NCBI RefSeq assembly: GCF_910580175.1
Contig: NZ_CAJTXD010000004.1
Coordinates: 1 to 64,000, forward strand
Direction: 5' to 3'
Length of the DNA stretch: 64,000 nucleotides
Source of the DNA: an uncultured Alistipes sp.
Lineage (GTDB): Bacteria > Bacteroidota > Bacteroidia > Bacteroidales > Rikenellaceae
Shown one piece after another: positions 41,391 to 50,107 of this stretch (the first letter of the stretch is position 1; the number at the start of each line of letters is the position of its first letter). The notes below the pieces were generated by a model. That model was not told the DNA's origin and did no database searches. It saw nothing but the letters and a program-made list of their open reading frames with translations. Both the position numbers and the translations under genes were made by a program.

Positions 41391-41430
41391 AAATTTTACC
41401 CTTGCTGCAAAGTCGTGCAGGGGTAATTTT
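41391..41430. terminator. Terminator between convergent ogt and nfnL
   Basis: TACCCTTGC (41397-41405) pairs with GCAGGGGTA (41416-41424) with one wobble, flanked by AAAATTT and TTTT. It could serve both directions. Confidence 0.7.
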
Positions 41431-41449
41431 CGGAGCGCACGTTTCTTGT

Positions 41450-42844
41450 TTATTGTCCGTCTTTCTCTTTAATGTATGCGTCGATCGCCCTTGCGGCCGT
41501 GCGTCCGGCTCCCATTGCCAGGATTACCGTGGCGGCACCCGTCACAGCGTCGCCGCCCGCGAAGACCCCTTCGCGCGAGGTCGCGCCTTGGGCATCGGCC
41601 GTGATGCAGCCGCGGCGGTCGGTCGCCAATCCCTCGGTCGTGGCGGCCAGCAGGGGGTTGGGCGAGGTGCCCAGCGCCATGATCGCCACATCGCATTCGA
41701 TGTCGAATTCCGAACCGGGTTTCACGACCGGCGAGCGGCGTCCGCTCGGGTCGGGTTCGCCCAGTTCCATCTCCACGCAGCGCATGCCGCGCACCCAACC
41801 GTCGTCCGTGCCCAGAATTTCGACCGGGTTGGTCAGCATCCGGAAGCGGATGCCTTCTTCCTTGGCATGGTGCACTTCTTCGGCACGTGCCGGCAGTTCC
41901 TTTTCGCTGCGGCGGTAGACGATCGTCGCCTCGGCGCCCAGACGGCGGGCCGTGCGCACGGCATCCATCGCCACGTTGCCGCCGCCCACGACGATCACAC
42001 GCTTGCCGACGTAGATCGGCGTGTCGTACTCCTCGTCATAGGCGCGCATCAGGTTGGCGCGGGTCAGGAATTCGTTGGCCGAGACCACGCCGTTGAGATT
42101 CTCGCCCGGAATGTCCATGAAGCGCGGCAGCCCGGCGCCCGAACCGATGAATACGGCGTCGAATCCCTCGTCGTCGAGCAGCGAGTCGATCGTCAGCGTG
42201 CGCCCCACGATCACGTCGGTTTCGATTTCGACGCCTAAGCGGCGCACCTCGTCGATTTCGCGCGCCACGATCTTCTCCTTGGGCAGCCGGAATTCGGGGA
42301 TGCCGTAGACCAGCACGCCGCCCACCTTGTGGAGCGCTTCGAAAATCTTCACTTCGTAGCCCATCTTGGCCAGGTCGCCCGCGCAGGCCAGCCCGGCCGG
42401 GCCGCTGCCGATGACGGCTACGCGGCGGCCGTTGCGGGGAGCCGTCTCCCCGGCGAAATGCGGTTGTCCCAGTTTCCAGTCGCCCACGAATCGTTCCAGT
42501 TTGCCGATGGCGACCGGTTCGCCCTTGATGCCGAGGATGCACGAACCCTCGCACTGGGTCTCCTGAGGGCAGACGCGGCCGCAGATCGAGGGCAGCGAGC
42601 TGTCGCGCGAGATGACGGCGGCCGCACCGGCCATGTCGCCCCCGTGCAGGGCGGCGATGAATCCGGGGATGTCGATCCCCACGGGGCAGGCCGCCACGCA
42701 GCGGGGATTCTTGCAGTTCAGGCAGCGCGACGCTTCGAGCGTCGCCTCTTCGGGGTCGTAGCCGTAGCAGACTTCTTCGAAGTTGGTTGCGCGGCGTGCA
42801 GGGTCTTGTTCGCGCACGGGAACGCGCGGTATCTTATTTGCCAT
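41450..42844 (-). CDS. NfnL (NfnB): ferredoxin-NADP transhydrogenase large subunit / GltD-like
   Basis: 464 residues, related to the small subunit of glutamate synthase. N-terminal Cys motifs CLNCKNPRCVAACP and ICGRVCPQETQCEGSC bind [4Fe-4S] clusters. VIGSGPAGLACAGDL is the FAD-binding loop and VVGGGNVAMDAVRTARR the NADPH site. With no large glutamate synthase subunit adjacent and a PyrK/NfnS-like partner just upstream, it most likely belongs to the electron-bifurcating NfnAB complex, exchanging electrons among NADH, NADPH and ferredoxin. Confidence 0.85.
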   Translation of the reverse strand: MANKIPRVPVREQDPARRATNFEEVCYGYDPEEATLEASRCLNCKNPRCVAACPVGIDIPGFIAALHGGDMAGAAAVISRDSSLPSICGRVCPQETQCEGSCILGIKGEPVAIGKLERFVGDWKLGQPHFAGETAPRNGRRVAVIGSGPAGLACAGDLAKMGYEVKIFEALHKVGGVLVYGIPEFRLPKEKIVAREIDEVRRLGVEIETDVIVGRTLTIDSLLDDEGFDAVFIGSGAGLPRFMDIPGENLNGVVSANEFLTRANLMRAYDEEYDTPIYVGKRVIVVGGGNVAMDAVRTARRLGAEATIVYRRSEKELPARAEEVHHAKEEGIRFRMLTNPVEILGTDDGWVRGMRCVEMELGEPDPSGRRSPVVKPGSEFDIECDVAIMALGTSPNPLLAATTEGLATDRRGCITADAQGATSREGVFAGGDAVTGAATVILAMGAGRTAARAIDAYIKEKDGQ

Positions 42845-42913
42845 AGATGTGCTGATGGTTGACAGCGCCGATTTGTCGTTCGAAGCGCGAACGTACCGGC
42901 GCCGGGTTCGAAT

Positions 42914-43795
42914 TTACTTGTCCAATCCTATTTTGCATGTGTGGCCGGCTGCGCGCTCGGCCGCGATGGCTGCTGCGCGCTGCTCCTGGGTGCGGTACAT
43001 GCCCTGGCGGCGCATCGCTTCGTCGAAGTCGACTTGGTGGGCGTCGAACTCGGGGCCGTCGACGCAGGTAAAGCGCGTGCGTCCGCCCACGCTCACACGG
43101 CAGGCGCCGCACATGCCCGTGCCGTCGACCATCAGGGCGTTGAGCGACACGGTGGTTTTCAACCCGTACTTCTTGGTGGTCAGCGCTACGAACTTCATCA
43201 TGATCATTGGGCCGATGGCCACGCATTCGTCGTAGTGTTCGCCCTCGGCGGTCAATTTTTCGAAAAGTTGCGTTACCAACCCTTTGAAGCCCTCCGAGCC
43301 GTCGTCCGTGGCGATGTAGAGGTGCTCGGCCGCGGCCCGCATCTCGTCGGTATAGATCAACATCTCCTTGTTCTTGGCGCCGATGATGACATCGGCCCGC
43401 ACGCCGTGTTCGCGCAGCCACTTGACTTGCGGGTAGACGGGGGCCGTGCCGACTCCGCCGCCGATGAATAGGTAGCGCCGCTTGCGCAGTTCCTCAAGCG
43501 GCAGCTCGACGAATTCGGAGGGGCGGCCCAGCGGTCCGGCGAAGTCGATCAGGGCGTCGCCGGCCTCCAGGGAGCAGATTTTGCGTGTCGAGACGCCGAT
43601 CGTCTGGGTAACGATCGTCACACTGCCTGCCGCGGCGTCGAAATCGGCGATCGTCAGAGGGATGCGCTCGCCTTGTTCGTCGGCCCGTACGATAACAAAT
43701 TGTCCGGGCAGCGCCGCCCGGGCGACGCGCGGCGCGAGGATTTTCATAAGCCAGATGCCTTCGGCGAGACACCGCTTTTCGAGAATGGGATACAT
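42914..43795 (-). CDS. NfnS (NfnA): FAD/[2Fe-2S] subunit, NAD-binding
   Basis: 293 residues of the ferredoxin-reductase type. PGQFVIVRADEQGERIPLTI is the flavin-binding segment, YLFIGGGVGTAPVYPQVKWL the pyridine-nucleotide loop, and DGTGMCGACRVSVGG with a later FTCVDGP holds the [2Fe-2S] cysteines. It is 69 bases upstream of nfnL and 25 bases downstream of the DUF1573 gene. Supports the bifurcating transhydrogenase assignment. Sulfide dehydrogenase subunit is the older annotation for such proteins. Confidence 0.85.
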   Translation of the reverse strand: MYPILEKRCLAEGIWLMKILAPRVARAALPGQFVIVRADEQGERIPLTIADFDAAAGSVTIVTQTIGVSTRKICSLEAGDALIDFAGPLGRPSEFVELPLEELRKRRYLFIGGGVGTAPVYPQVKWLREHGVRADVIIGAKNKEMLIYTDEMRAAAEHLYIATDDGSEGFKGLVTQLFEKLTAEGEHYDECVAIGPMIMMKFVALTTKKYGLKTTVSLNALMVDGTGMCGACRVSVGGRTRFTCVDGPEFDAHQVDFDEAMRRQGMYRTQEQRAAAIAAERAAGHTCKIGLDK

Positions 43796-43820
43796 TTATT
43801 TGAGATTGGGTTTTACGCTT

Positions 43821-44897
43821 CTATTCTTCGATGATGGCGTTCATGCGCAGCCGTCGCATGGGACGTTCGGGATCGTTGGTAATCAGCAGCAGATGGTCGG
43901 TCAGGATGCCGTAGTCTTGCACCGAGGGGTCGAGCAGCAATTCGACCGTGCAGCTGCCGCCGGGAGCGATCGTGCAGCCCGGCTCCAGCACCACGGCGAT
44001 GTGCCCGTCGTTTTCCACGGCACGGACGATCAGATCGCTGCCGCCCGAATTCGAAAGCACGAAAGTCCGGCGTTGAACGGGGGCCGAGTGCTTCACGGGG
44101 CCGAATTTGACGATCGTCGGGTTGAGCCGGGCCTGCGGCGCGGCACCCTTGCCCGGCTGGGCGGGGTTGTCGATGCCGATGGCATGGGCCACCAGCGAGA
44201 TGTCGCTCTTTTGCCCGTCGATCCACACCTCCAATGCGTCGCGCAGCGTACCGTAGTGCGGTTCGCCGGCGGGCAGCGTATAGGCGAGGTTGATTTCGCC
44301 CTGCTCGCCCGGTGCTGCCAGACGGGGATAGGCTGCGGCGAGCAGGCCGCTCGAAATCCGGGGCCGCAACTCCAGCCGCACCGGTCGGTCGGACGTATTC
44401 GCATAGCCGACGGCCGTCTGCTTGTGCTCTCCTTGACGAATATAGGTAAAGGCGCAAAGCGTTTTGTCGAGCCGCAAGCCGCCGCCCGCGTCGATCGGGT
44501 AGAGTTCGTCGAGGGTTTTTTTGCGCGGGACGACATCGCCGCGGATCGTGAGCACAGCCATCCGCGTTTTTTCGGAGGAGTAGACGCTCAGTTCCTTTTC
44601 GAAGACACCGGGTCGGTTCATGGGGTCGAACGTCACTTTGATGCGTGCCGTGCCGCCCGGCAGGACAGGCTTGCGCGAGAACTCCGGTACGGTGCATCCG
44701 CACGAAGTCGTCACGTCGAGGATCACCACGGGCTTGTCGCTGCGGTTGACGCCCTCGAAAACGTGGCTGACGCGTCCGTCGCTCTCCTCGATCGATCCGA
44801 AATCCTGCTCCGCAGGTTCGAATACCAGCTGGGCATGCGCTGGGAACGCACACCATAGCAGTGTGAATGCGAGTGCGATATGTTTTTTCGAAAGCAT
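43821..44897 (-). CDS. DUF1573 exported protein
   Basis: 358 residues with Sec signal ending AHAQ. Residues 25-125 form a DUF1573 domain (FEPAEQDFGSIEES, TTSCGCTVPEF, LPGGTARIKVTFDP). A second Ig-like half with FVLSNSGGSDLIVRAVEN follows at about 245-355. Common in Bacteroidales as an exported protein of unknown function with ASH-like folds. TACCTTTG at 44928-44921 is a likely -7 box. Start ATG at 44897 is set by the signal peptide. Confidence 0.85.
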   Translation of the reverse strand: MLSKKHIALAFTLLWCAFPAHAQLVFEPAEQDFGSIEESDGRVSHVFEGVNRSDKPVVILDVTTSCGCTVPEFSRKPVLPGGTARIKVTFDPMNRPGVFEKELSVYSSEKTRMAVLTIRGDVVPRKKTLDELYPIDAGGGLRLDKTLCAFTYIRQGEHKQTAVGYANTSDRPVRLELRPRISSGLLAAAYPRLAAPGEQGEINLAYTLPAGEPHYGTLRDALEVWIDGQKSDISLVAHAIGIDNPAQPGKGAAPQARLNPTIVKFGPVKHSAPVQRRTFVLSNSGGSDLIVRAVENDGHIAVVLEPGCTIAPGGSCTVELLLDPSVQDYGILTDHLLLITNDPERPMRRLRMNAIIEE

Positions 44898-44958
44898 CGT
44901 CGTCGATCGGTTCGGATATGCAAAGGTACATTTTTTGCGAAAAATTCGCACAATAATT

Positions 44959-44988
44959 TTGCGGGAATCAAAATTTGCTATATATTTG
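44959..44988 (+). promoter_or_regulatory. Promoter of tRNA-Asn
   Basis: TTG (44959-44961), 19-base spacer, TATATTTG (44981-44988); start expected about 27 bases before the mature tRNA. Confidence 0.7.
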
Positions 44989-45021
44989 CACTCCGAAACG
45001 GTTACAAGCCGGCTTCGAAAT

Positions 45022-45095
45022 GCCTGAATAGCTCAGTTGGTTAGAGCACATGACTGTTAATCATGGGGTCCTAGGTTCAAGTCCTTGTTCAGGCG
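45022..45095 (+). tRNA. tRNA-Asn (anticodon GTT)
   Basis: 74 bases, acceptor GCCTGAA paired with TTCAGGC, discriminator G, no encoded CCA. D-loop AGCTCAGTTGGTTAGAGC; anticodon GTT at 45056-45058 inside CTGTTAA; T-arm with GGTTCAAGTCC. All arms are intact. Confidence 0.95.
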
Positions 45096-45259
45096 CAGAT
45101 GTGCGAGGGTTGCACAAGGTTCTTTCATAGAGAGGTAACGGTTCGAGGAGTAGCAGCCGAAGTCGGGATGTCCGATGGAGGACGACGGGCGAAAGGCCGG
45201 GCTTCCGTAAGCGGAAGCGTTCGAGCGGCGAAGAAACGAAAAATTTTCGACAGAAAATT

Positions 45260-45289
45260 TGGAGTTCGCGAAAATTGAATTACCTTTGC
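45260..45289 (+). promoter_or_regulatory. Promoter of tRNA-Val
   Basis: TTG (45260-45262), 19-base spacer, TACCTTTG (45282-45289), about 20 bases before the tRNA. Confidence 0.7.
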
Positions 45290-45308
45290 AGTCCCAAGCC
45301 ATTTTTAG

Positions 45309-45383
45309 GGGAGCTTAGCTCAGCTGGTTCAGAGCGTCTGCCTTACAAGCAGAGGGTCGGGGGTTCGAATCCCTCAGCTCCCA
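45309..45383 (+). tRNA. tRNA-Val (anticodon TAC)
   Basis: 75 bases, acceptor GGGAGCT paired with AGCTCCC, discriminator A. Anticodon TAC inside CTTACAA; T-arm GGGTTCGAATCCC is complete. Followed by a terminator. The interval between the two tRNAs holds only a small GCTTCCG/CGGAAGC hairpin. Confidence 0.95.
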
Positions 45384-45397
45384 CAAATTGAAAATCA

Positions 45398-45426
45398 AGC
45401 ACTTGCAGTTTTGCAGGTGCTTTTTT
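45398..45426 (+). terminator. Terminator of tRNA-Val
   Basis: AGCACTTGCA arm pairs with TGCAGGTGCT (one wobble) and is followed by six Ts. Confidence 0.85.
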
Positions 45427-45467
45427 GTGCCGAATTTTTGCCGAATCCCGAAAAATAGACCGCCTTT

Positions 45468-45508
45468 GCGGTGCGTTGCGGTGCGTTGTGGTGCGTCTTC
45501 GGTGCGTT
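45468..45508 (+). repeat. Four copies of a 10-bp tandem repeat after tRNA-Val
   Basis: GCGGTGCGTT twice exactly, then GTGGTGCGTC and TCGGTGCGTT (last copy offset by one base). Lies 85 bases past the tRNA 3' end. The minus-strand reading (APQRTATHRKGG) resembles tails often seen next to integrated elements, but no integrase is present. Confidence 0.7.
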
Positions 45509-45570
45509 GTAGAACACACCCTACTTGCAAAAAACTCGTATCGACCGCTTTTATGGTTGTGTATGAATAC

Positions 45571-45607
45571 GCAAAGCGATCGATATCTGTCGATCGCTTT
45601 GCGGTTT
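45571..45607 (-). terminator. Hairpin ending the efflux operon
   Basis: GCAAAGCGATCGA (45571-45583) and TCGATCGCTTTGC (45590-45602), 13-bp perfect stem, 6-base loop, 24 bases past the last stop of the minus-strand operon. The T-rich flank is better on the plus side, so it may work for both. Confidence 0.7.
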
Positions 45608-45626
45608 TCCGAATCCGGCGGGTGGT

Positions 45627-47015
45627 TTACTTCGTCGGGCGTTGCCAGCCGCCGCCGAGCGTCTTGTAGAGTTGCACCAAGGCCAGATGTTCGTCACGAA
45701 TGGCATTGCTCAAACTGGTTTGGGCGTCGAAGTAGCGGCGTTGGGCGTCGAGCACGTCGATGTAGTTGATGCTGCCGGTGCGGTATTGCAGTTCGGCCAG
45801 TTCGACATATTTGCGGGCTGCGTTGCGCGAATGGGTCTTCAGCACCGTTGTCTGCCGCACGTTGCGATAGGTCGACACGGCGTCGTCGGTCTCTTTGAAT
45901 GCTTCCAGAACCTTCTGCTCATACTTCAGTCGGGCTTGTTCGTAGGCCGCCAGCGCTGCTTTGTAGGCCGCTTTTTTGCGTCCGAATCCGAAAAGCGGGG
46001 CAGCAAGTTGTCCCGCAACATAGGAAAACGGCGAGCGGAAGAATCCGTTCAGGGCGTCGTTCTCCCATCCGCCTTGCAGCGTGAAGGTCAGCCGCGGAAA
46101 CCGGTCGGCGTAGGCCATGCCTACCGCTCCCATCGCTGCACGGAGTTGCTGTTCGGCGGCCCGTATGTCGGGGCGGCGTTGCAGCAGCTGCGACGGCAGT
46201 CCCACAGGCAGCGAGTCGGGCGCCAGGGTCTCCGGTTCCGCTTCGCCGCGCGGGATTTTTTCGCCCGGATAGGTGCCCATCAATAGACATAGTGCGTTTT
46301 CCGTAATTTCGATGCGGTTCTCCAGATTGGGGATGAGCGTCGCCGTGGTGGCATACTCCACTTGCGCCTGCTGGTAGACGATTTCGGAGGTCAGGCCTCC
46401 CTCGAAGCGCAGTTTCGCTTTGGCGACTCCCTCGCGGCGTGTCTCCAGCGTGCGGCGTACGATGGCCAGTTCGTTGTCCAAAGCTACAAGGCGGAAATAG
46501 GCCGATGCCGTCTCCGCGACGAGCACCATCCGCATGGCGCGCTCGTCTTCGATCGAGGCCAGCCATTCGGCTTCGCCCTTGCGTTTGGCCCAGCGCAGGT
46601 TGCCCCACAGGTCGAGTTCCCAGCTGAGGGCCGCCTTCAGCCCGAATTCCGGGTCGCGCTTGGGCGATTCTCCGGCGTAGTCGTTGGTTTCGTGGTCGGC
46701 CAGCGCGTTGAGACCCAGGTTGGGCAGCCGGCCGGCTTTCCGAATGCGGTACAGCTCGCGCATTTGTTCGATGCGTGCGGCGGCAGCACGGATGTTGCGG
46801 TTGCTTTCGAGCGTGCGGCGGATGAGATCGCAGAGCGTGCTGTCGCCGTAGAACCGCCACCACTCCATGTCGGCGAGCGTCAGGGTGTCGACAGCCCCCG
46901 GAACCACGGTTTGCGGAAGATTCAGTTCCGGAGCCTGGCAGTGGCGTACGGCTGAGCAAGCGTAGAAAAGCGGCGCGGCGAGTGCTGCGAAGATGATCGA
47001 ACGTATCTGTTTCAT
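45627..47015 (-). CDS. Outer-membrane efflux lipoprotein (OprM/NodT/TolC type)
   Basis: 462 residues with lipobox (FYAC). Two OEP repeats are visible: the first around IRRTLESNRNIRAAAARIEQ and ELDLWGNLRWAKRKGEAEWL, the second around LLQRRPDIRAAEQQLRAAMG and RTGSINYIDVLDAQRRYF. It forms the trimeric outer-membrane channel of the RND pump encoded just upstream, whose stop overlaps this start by 4 bases. Normal length. Confidence 0.95.
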   Translation of the reverse strand: MKQIRSIIFAALAAPLFYACSAVRHCQAPELNLPQTVVPGAVDTLTLADMEWWRFYGDSTLCDLIRRTLESNRNIRAAAARIEQMRELYRIRKAGRLPNLGLNALADHETNDYAGESPKRDPEFGLKAALSWELDLWGNLRWAKRKGEAEWLASIEDERAMRMVLVAETASAYFRLVALDNELAIVRRTLETRREGVAKAKLRFEGGLTSEIVYQQAQVEYATTATLIPNLENRIEITENALCLLMGTYPGEKIPRGEAEPETLAPDSLPVGLPSQLLQRRPDIRAAEQQLRAAMGAVGMAYADRFPRLTFTLQGGWENDALNGFFRSPFSYVAGQLAAPLFGFGRKKAAYKAALAAYEQARLKYEQKVLEAFKETDDAVSTYRNVRQTTVLKTHSRNAARKYVELAELQYRTGSINYIDVLDAQRRYFDAQTSLSNAIRDEHLALVQLYKTLGGGWQRPTK

Positions 47016-50000
47016 CGTTTCATTTTTTCTTTCAATCTGTACACCCATACGAAGAAGAAGGGCACGAAGATGATGCCCACAGCAATGGCAACCAGCATGC
47101 CGAAGAAGACACCCGTGCCGATGCCTTGGCGGCTGGCCGATCCCGGCCCCGAGGCGAAGACCAGGGGCAGCAGCCCGAGGATGAACGAGAGCGACGTCAT
47201 GACGATCGGGCGGAAGCGCAAGTGCATGGCCGTGAGGGCCGCCGCCACGGCGTCGCGACCTTTCTCGACCTCCTCCTTGGCGAATTCGACGATGAGGATG
47301 GCATTCTTGGCGACCAGCCCCACCAGCATGACCAGGCCGATCTGGAAATAGATGTTGTTCTCCAGCCCGCAGAGCCAGATGCCGATGTAGGCGCCCAGCC
47401 CGGCGATGGGCAGCGAGAGGATCACGGCGATGGGCACCGACCAGCTCTCGTATTGTGCGGCGAGGAACAGGAAGACGAACAGCAGCGCCAAGGCGAGCAC
47501 CAGCCCCGTGTTGCCGCTTTCGTGCTTCTCCTGGTAGGAGAGGCCGCTCCATTCGATGCCGATGTTTTCGGGCAGATGTTCGCGTACGATACGCTCCAGC
47601 GCCCGCATGGCCTGCCCCGAGCTGTATCCGGGGGCCGCCTCGCCCGTGATGGGAGCCGCGTAAAACATGTTGAACCGCTTGATCGTTCCGGCACCCGTGG
47701 TGTAGTGCGTCGTGCCGAGCGCCGTGACGGGGATCATCGCGCCGTCGGCGCCGCGCACGAAGAAGAGCCGCAGGTTGTCGCGGTAGGCCCGGTAGGGGGC
47801 TTCGGCTTGGATGTAGACGCGGTAAATGCGGTTGAACATGTTGAAGTCGTTGACGTAGAGCGATCCCGTGAAGGCTTTCATCGTCGAGAAGATGTCCGAC
47901 ATGGGAACGCCTTGCAGGCGGGCCTTGTCGCGGTCGACATCGTAATAGAGCTGCGGGATGTTGTTCTGCATCGAGGTCGAGAGTCCCGCCAGCTCGGGCC
48001 GCTCCGCGGCGTAGCGCATCAAGGTGTCGACGGCTCGTTGCAGATCGGCGTAGGTGGCGTCGCCGCGGGCTTCGAGCACCATTTCGAAGCCGCCCGACGT
48101 ACCCAGACCCGGGATGATCGCCGGGGTCGAGAGGTAGACTTTCGATTCGGGGTAGCGCGTCAGTTCGCGGCGCGTGCGTTCCATGACGGCGGCGATGCCC
48201 TCCGAGGAGCGCTCGTCCCACGGCTTGAGGATCACTGTCAGCTGGCTGCGTGCTTGGTTCGAGCCGACGCGGGGACTCGATCCCGTGACATTGAGTACGT
48301 GCTCAACATCGGGATCGGACAGCAAGAACTCCATTGCCCGCTCGGTAACCGCGCGTGTCCGCTCGATGGTCGCACCCTCGGGCAGTTCGAGTTCCACGGT
48401 AAAGTAGCCTTGATCTTCCTTGGGCATGAAGCTCCGGGGCACCAGTTCGTTCATCAGCCAGATGCCGACCAGCGCGATGCCGAATGCAGCGAACATCCGG
48501 CGCGAGTTGCGGAGCGTCTTCTCGACCAGCCGGCCGTAGAATCGGTTGCCGACGGCCAGGCCGAAGTTGATCGAGCGGAAAAAGCGGTTCTTGGGCTTGC
48601 CGCCGTCGGGTTTGAGAAACAGCGAGCACATCACGGGGCTGAGGGTGAGGGCCACGACGGTCGAGATGATGACCGACACGGCGATCGTGATCGTGAATTG
48701 GCGGTAGAGTTGTCCCGTGATGCCGGGCAGAAAGCTGACCGGCACGAAGACGGCGCACAACACCAGCGACATGGCGATCAGGGCGCCGCTCAGGTTGCTC
48801 ATGGCTTTTTTCGTCGCTTCGTAGGGCGACAGCCCCTCCTCGTGCATGATGCGGTCGACATTCTCGACTACCACGATGGCGTCGTCGACCACGATGCCGA
48901 TGGCCAGAATCAGTCCCAGCAGCGTCAGCATGTTGAGCGAGAATCCGCAGGCGAGCATCACGCCGAACGTGCCGATGAGCGAGATCGGCACCGCTACGAC
49001 CGGGATGAGCGTCGCGCGCCAGCTTTGCAGCGAGAGGTAGACGACCAGAATTACCAGCAGCAACGCCTCGAACAGGGTTCGGTAGACATGATGAATCGAA
49101 GCTGCGATGTAGGTGGTCATGTCGAACGGAATGGCATAGCGGATGCCTTCGGGGAAGTTGCGGCCGATCTCCTCCATCGTCTCCTTGACTCGCTCGGCGA
49201 CCTCCATGGCGTTGGCCCCGGGCAGCATGTTGATGTTCAGCACCGCGGCGTTTCCGCCGTCGATGCCGCTTTCGGTCGAGTAGGACGAGGCTTCGAGCGA
49301 GATGCGCGCCACGTCTTTCAGCCGGATGATCGAGCCGTCGGGGTTGGCCCGCACGACGACCTGTTCGAATTCATCGACCGACGAGAGGCGCCCTTGCGCC
49401 GTGATCGGTATGGTAATGTCGACTCCTGCGATCGGGGCCTCGCCCAGCACGCCGGCGGCCGATTCGCGGTTCTGATCCTTCAGTACGGATTGCAGGTCCT
49501 TGACCGTCAGTCCTAAGTCGGCCAGTTTGTCGGGCTGCACCCAGACCCGCATGGCATAGTAGCGGCTGCCCACGTTCGAGACGCTGCCCACGCCCGGCAC
49601 GCGGCGCAGCAGATCGAGGACGTTGAGCGTCGCGTAGTTCGAGAGGTAGATTTCGTCGAATTTCGGGTCGGAGGAGAGCAACGTTATGGTCATCAACTTG
49701 CTGGCCGCCTGCTTTTCGACCGTGATGCCGTTCTGCACCACCTCGGCCGGCAATCGCGACTCGGCTTTCTTTACCCGATTCTGAATCTCCACGGCGGCCA
49801 GGTCGGGGTCGGTCGAGATGTCGAAAGTTACCGTTGCGGAGAAGCCTCCCGAATTGGAACTCGACGATTCCATGTAGATCATGCCCGGCGTGCCGTTGAG
49901 TTCCTGCTCGATGGGTGTGGCCACGGCCTGCGTGACGGTCTGCGCGTCGGCGCCCGGGTAGGAGGCGGCCACGCGCACCACGGGCGGCACGATCTGCGGA

Positions 50001-50107
50001 TACTGGTCGATGGGCAGCAGCGTCAGGCCGATCGTCCCGACGATGACGATGACGATCGACAGCACCGTCGAGAAGACGGGATGGGCGAGGAAAAAGTTGC
50101 GTTTCAT
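47012..50107 (-). CDS. RND multidrug efflux permease (HAE1/AcrB-like)
   Basis: 1031 residues with twelve predicted membrane helices. Hallmarks: FFLAHPVFSTVLSIVIVIVG at the start, the Q-rich loop GVGSVSNVGSRYYAMRVW, LLGLILAIGIVVDDAIVVVE with the two Asp residues of the proton relay in helix 4, and the SLSFILGLLPLVFASGPG region near the end. It exports drugs, bile salts or detergents using the proton gradient. It is the middle gene of an adaptor-permease-channel operon with 4-base overlaps on both sides. Confidence 0.95.
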   Translation of the reverse strand: MKRNFFLAHPVFSTVLSIVIVIVGTIGLTLLPIDQYPQIVPPVVRVAASYPGADAQTVTQAVATPIEQELNGTPGMIYMESSSSNSGGFSATVTFDISTDPDLAAVEIQNRVKKAESRLPAEVVQNGITVEKQAASKLMTITLLSSDPKFDEIYLSNYATLNVLDLLRRVPGVGSVSNVGSRYYAMRVWVQPDKLADLGLTVKDLQSVLKDQNRESAAGVLGEAPIAGVDITIPITAQGRLSSVDEFEQVVVRANPDGSIIRLKDVARISLEASSYSTESGIDGGNAAVLNINMLPGANAMEVAERVKETMEEIGRNFPEGIRYAIPFDMTTYIAASIHHVYRTLFEALLLVILVVYLSLQSWRATLIPVVAVPISLIGTFGVMLACGFSLNMLTLLGLILAIGIVVDDAIVVVENVDRIMHEEGLSPYEATKKAMSNLSGALIAMSLVLCAVFVPVSFLPGITGQLYRQFTITIAVSVIISTVVALTLSPVMCSLFLKPDGGKPKNRFFRSINFGLAVGNRFYGRLVEKTLRNSRRMFAAFGIALVGIWLMNELVPRSFMPKEDQGYFTVELELPEGATIERTRAVTERAMEFLLSDPDVEHVLNVTGSSPRVGSNQARSQLTVILKPWDERSSEGIAAVMERTRRELTRYPESKVYLSTPAIIPGLGTSGGFEMVLEARGDATYADLQRAVDTLMRYAAERPELAGLSTSMQNNIPQLYYDVDRDKARLQGVPMSDIFSTMKAFTGSLYVNDFNMFNRIYRVYIQAEAPYRAYRDNLRLFFVRGADGAMIPVTALGTTHYTTGAGTIKRFNMFYAAPITGEAAPGYSSGQAMRALERIVREHLPENIGIEWSGLSYQEKHESGNTGLVLALALLFVFLFLAAQYESWSVPIAVILSLPIAGLGAYIGIWLCGLENNIYFQIGLVMLVGLVAKNAILIVEFAKEEVEKGRDAVAAALTAMHLRFRPIVMTSLSFILGLLPLVFASGPGSASRQGIGTGVFFGMLVAIAVGIIFVPFFFVWVYRLKEKMKR

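Noticed and set aside
45315..45530. 71-residue minus-strand frame across tRNA-Val
   Set aside because: It is antisense to the tRNA and its terminator; such frames are common artefacts at tRNA genes.
47126..49516. 796-residue plus-strand frame opposite the RND permease
   Set aside because: Asp/Gly/His-rich antisense shadow of a highly conserved gene.
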